Positions 5,280 through 6,892 of a stretch of DNA of 6,892 nucleotides are shown piece by piece. The first letter of the stretch is position 1. Each line of letters opens with the position of its first letter. A model generated the notes under the pieces. That model was given only the letters and a program-made list of their open reading frames with translations, was not told where the DNA came from and did not search any database. The stretch is from contig DAHWJX010000120.1 of assembly GCA_027343965.1 (NCBI GenBank), forward strand, positions 1-6,892, read 5' to 3'. The DNA comes from JAKACU01 sp021821185 (GTDB lineage Bacteria; Bacillota; Bacilli; Alicyclobacillales; SLC66). A program made the translations under genes and the position numbers.

Positions 5280-5732
5280 CTACGAAGACTGCGATTTGTC
5301 TTTAGCTTTCTTTAACCATTCGCCGGCCTTTTCCGAATGCTCCGCCGCCTGAAGTCGATAGAGTGCTCGATGCAAGGCCGTTTCAGCACGCGCCGCATCG
5401 ACATCTGTGCCTTTTTCAGCAAGACGTCTCTCCGCACGCTGTTTTGCTTCCTCAGCTCGCTTGACGTCGATGGACCAGCCTACTTCAGCGGTGTCGACGA
5501 GAAGCACAATACGGTCCGGACGAACATGAAGGAAACCATCGGTGACAGCGATATAATCTTCGCCTTCCTCCACTTTCACTTTCACGACTCCCGGGGTAAC
5601 GGTAGCAGCTAATGGAAAGTGGCGTGGCAAAATGCCAAGCTCACCACCTCCGGTTCGCACCGATACCATATTGACGGTGGTACTTAGAACCACGCGCTCT
5701 GGCGTGATGATTTCAAGCGTTACCGAACTCAA
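5280..5732 (-). CDS. atpC: F-type ATP synthase epsilon subunit
   Basis: Epsilon is part of the F1 rotor and can block ATP hydrolysis through its C-terminal helices. Residues 1-84 are the beta-sandwich domain, with L-G-I-L-P-R-H-F-P-L at 32-41 and the V-T-D-G-F-L-H-V block at 63-70. Residues 88-134 form the two-helix domain. I take the TTG at 5732 as the start (150 residues), because AAGGAGGT at 5739-5746 is seven bases upstream of it but only one base from the alternative GTG at 5738. With this start, Ile88-Asp89-x-x-Arg92-Ala93 is the I(L)DxxRA ATP-binding motif known from thermophilic Bacillus PS3 epsilon, and Arg99, Arg122 and Arg126 also align. The last 15 residues are a polar tail. The terminator follows directly. 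Confidence 0.95.
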   Translation of the reverse strand: MSSVTLEIITPERVVLSTTVNMVSVRTGGGELGILPRHFPLAATVTPGVVKVKVEEGEDYIAVTDGFLHVRPDRIVLLVDTAEVGWSIDVKRAEEAKQRAERRLAEKGTDVDAARAETALHRALYRLQAAEHSEKAGEWLKKAKDKSQSS

Positions 5733-5738
5733 CGTCAC

Positions 5739-5746
5739 ACCTCCTT
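5739..5746 (-). promoter_or_regulatory. Ribosome binding site that decides the atpC start
   Basis: The minus strand reads AAGGAGGT, a near-perfect Shine-Dalgarno. The GTG at 5738 directly abuts it, too close for initiation, whereas the TTG at 5732 is at normal spacing. Translation therefore most likely starts at the TTG. Confidence 0.75.
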
Positions 5747-5763
5747 GTTGCGCGCCTAGGACA

Positions 5764-6892
5764 TCAGACTTTTATGCCGTCTTTTTCGGCTTTTTCAAGA
5801 ACATCTTCAATCGCGCCACAATATGTGAAGTACGTTTCCGGAATTTCATCATGTTTGCCATCAAGAATTTCCTTGAAGCTGCGTACTGTATCTTTTACCT
5901 GCACATAACGGCCCTTAATTCCTGTAAATTGCTCGCCAACGAAAAATGGTTGGGACAAGAAATTTTGAATTTTCCGGGCGCGCGCCACAGTCACTTTATC
6001 ATCTTCGCTAAGTTCATCCATACCAAGAATTGCAATAATGTCTTGCAATTCTTTATAGCGTTGAAGCACAGCTTGGATGCCACGGGCCACATCGTAATGC
6101 TCTTTACCCACGATGTCTGGCGAAAGTGCACGCGATGTTGAGGCGAGCGGATCCACAGCAGGATACAAGCCCATCGAAGCGATACGCCGGTCCAGGTTTG
6201 TCGTGGAGTCAAGGTGCGTAAATGCATTGGCGGGCGCTGGATCGGTATAGTCGTCAGCAGGCACATAAATTGCCTGAATCGAGGTAATCGAACCGCGGAT
6301 CGTCGAAGCAATTCGCTCTTGAAGTTGACCCATTTCGGTGGCTAATGTCGGTTGATAACCAACAGCTGAAGGCATACGTCCTAACAGTGCAGACACCTCA
6401 GAGCCAGCTTGCGTAAACCGAAAGATATTATCGATAAAGAGAAGCACATCACGTTGCTCAACATCGCGAAAATATTCGGCGATCGTAAGTCCACTTAGAG
6501 CCACGCGCAAACGCGCACCAGGTGGCTCATTCATTTGTCCGAATACCATGCTCGTTTTTTCGATAACGCCGGAATCACGCATTTCATGATACAAGTCATT
6601 ACCTTCACGAGTACGCTCACCAACACCAGCAAACACCGAATAGCCGCCGTGTTCTTTTGCGATATTGTGAATAAGCTCTTGAATCAAAACTGTTTTACCA
6701 ACACCTGCGCCACCAAAAAGGCCTACTTTACCGCCTTTAAGGTATGGTGCAAGCAAATCGACAACTTTAATTCCTGTCTCAAAGACTTCCGCTTTCGTAC
6801 TGATGTCAGAGAATGCTGGCGCATCGCGGTGAATGGACCATGACTCCTCCGTGCCTACGGGGCCAACATTGTCGATCGGTTCACCCAAAACG
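5764..6892 (-). CDS. atpD: F-type ATP synthase beta subunit, C-terminal part (5' end beyond window)
   Basis: Beta is the catalytic subunit of F1, making or splitting ATP at the beta/alpha interface. About 375 codons are visible; beta is usually around 460-480 residues, so roughly 90-100 N-terminal residues are missing. The frame is open to the edge, and the TTG at 6888 is the internal Leu of the conserved V-L-G-E-P-I-D stretch, not a start. Counting that Leu as 1, the P-loop G-G-A-G-V-G-K-T is at 59-66. Next come G-E-R-T-R-E-G with the catalytic Glu, then L-L-F-I-D-N-I-F-R-F-T-Q-A-G-S-E and P-S-A-V-G-Y-Q-P-T-L. The DELSEED-type motif reads D-E-L-S-E-D-D, the loop that contacts the gamma shaft. 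atpC starts 31 bases after the stop. Confidence 0.98.
   Translation of the reverse strand, partial: VLGEPIDNVGPVGTEESWSIHRDAPAFSDISTKAEVFETGIKVVDLLAPYLKGGKVGLFGGAGVGKTVLIQELIHNIAKEHGGYSVFAGVGERTREGNDLYHEMRDSGVIEKTSMVFGQMNEPPGARLRVALSGLTIAEYFRDVEQRDVLLFIDNIFRFTQAGSEVSALLGRMPSAVGYQPTLATEMGQLQERIASTIRGSITSIQAIYVPADDYTDPAPANAFTHLDSTTNLDRRIASMGLYPAVDPLASTSRALSPDIVGKEHYDVARGIQAVLQRYKELQDIIAILGMDELSEDDKVTVARARKIQNFLSQPFFVGEQFTGIKGRYVQVKDTVRSFKEILDGKHDEIPETYFTYCGAIEDVLEKAEKDGIKV

Noticed and set aside
5632..6141. Plus-strand open frame of 169 codons antisense to atpC and atpD
   Set aside because: It lies opposite two highly conserved genes, its translation has no recognisable domain, and it has no credible promoter or ribosome binding site. 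It is a by-product of codon use on the other strand.
6886..6888. TTG as the start of atpD
   Set aside because: The codon is the internal Leu of the conserved V-L-G-E-P-I-D segment, and the frame stays open to the window edge. The gene is only cut by the window.

Overview
The window holds the junction of two respiratory operons, all read from the minus strand: the end of an F-type ATP synthase operon (atpD 3' part, atpC), then the start of a complex I operon (nuoA-B-C-D-H-I-J-K and the first codons of nuoL). The gene content, strong AAGGAGG-type ribosome binding sites, frequent GTG/TTG starts, the atpC-to-nuoA adjacency and the Bacillales-like NuoI ferredoxin motifs suggest a Gram-positive bacterium of the Bacillales. 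An Alicyclobacillaceae-type organism is my best guess, but it is inferred from family resemblance and not proven.

Layout from high to low coordinates, which is the direction of transcription. At 6892-5764 is the F1 beta subunit, without its N-terminal part. At 5732-5280 is the epsilon subunit. A strong Rho-independent terminator lies at 5222-5269. A 251-base stretch without a gene (5029-5279) holds that terminator, a probable nuo promoter with an extended -10 element, a long inverted repeat, a pair of direct repeats and the nuoA leader. The nuo genes then follow with overlaps or very short gaps to the low-coordinate edge: nuoA, nuoB, nuoC, nuoD, nuoH, nuoI, nuoJ, nuoK, nuoL. The only larger gap inside the operon is 35 bases between nuoH and nuoI, and it carries a small AT-rich hairpin.

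The two operons form one energy-conserving unit: complex I pumps protons while reducing quinone, and the ATP synthase uses the proton gradient. The complex I operon lacks nuoE, nuoF and nuoG, the NADH-oxidising module. nuoD is fused by a TAATG overlap directly to nuoH, exactly where these genes would sit in a 14-gene operon. The enzyme encoded here is thus probably the 11-subunit form, whose electron donor cannot be read from this window. The gene set itself is ordinary. The least explained part is the regulatory sequence between atpC and nuoA. I see no mobile element, CRISPR array, tRNA or rRNA, and no new protein system.
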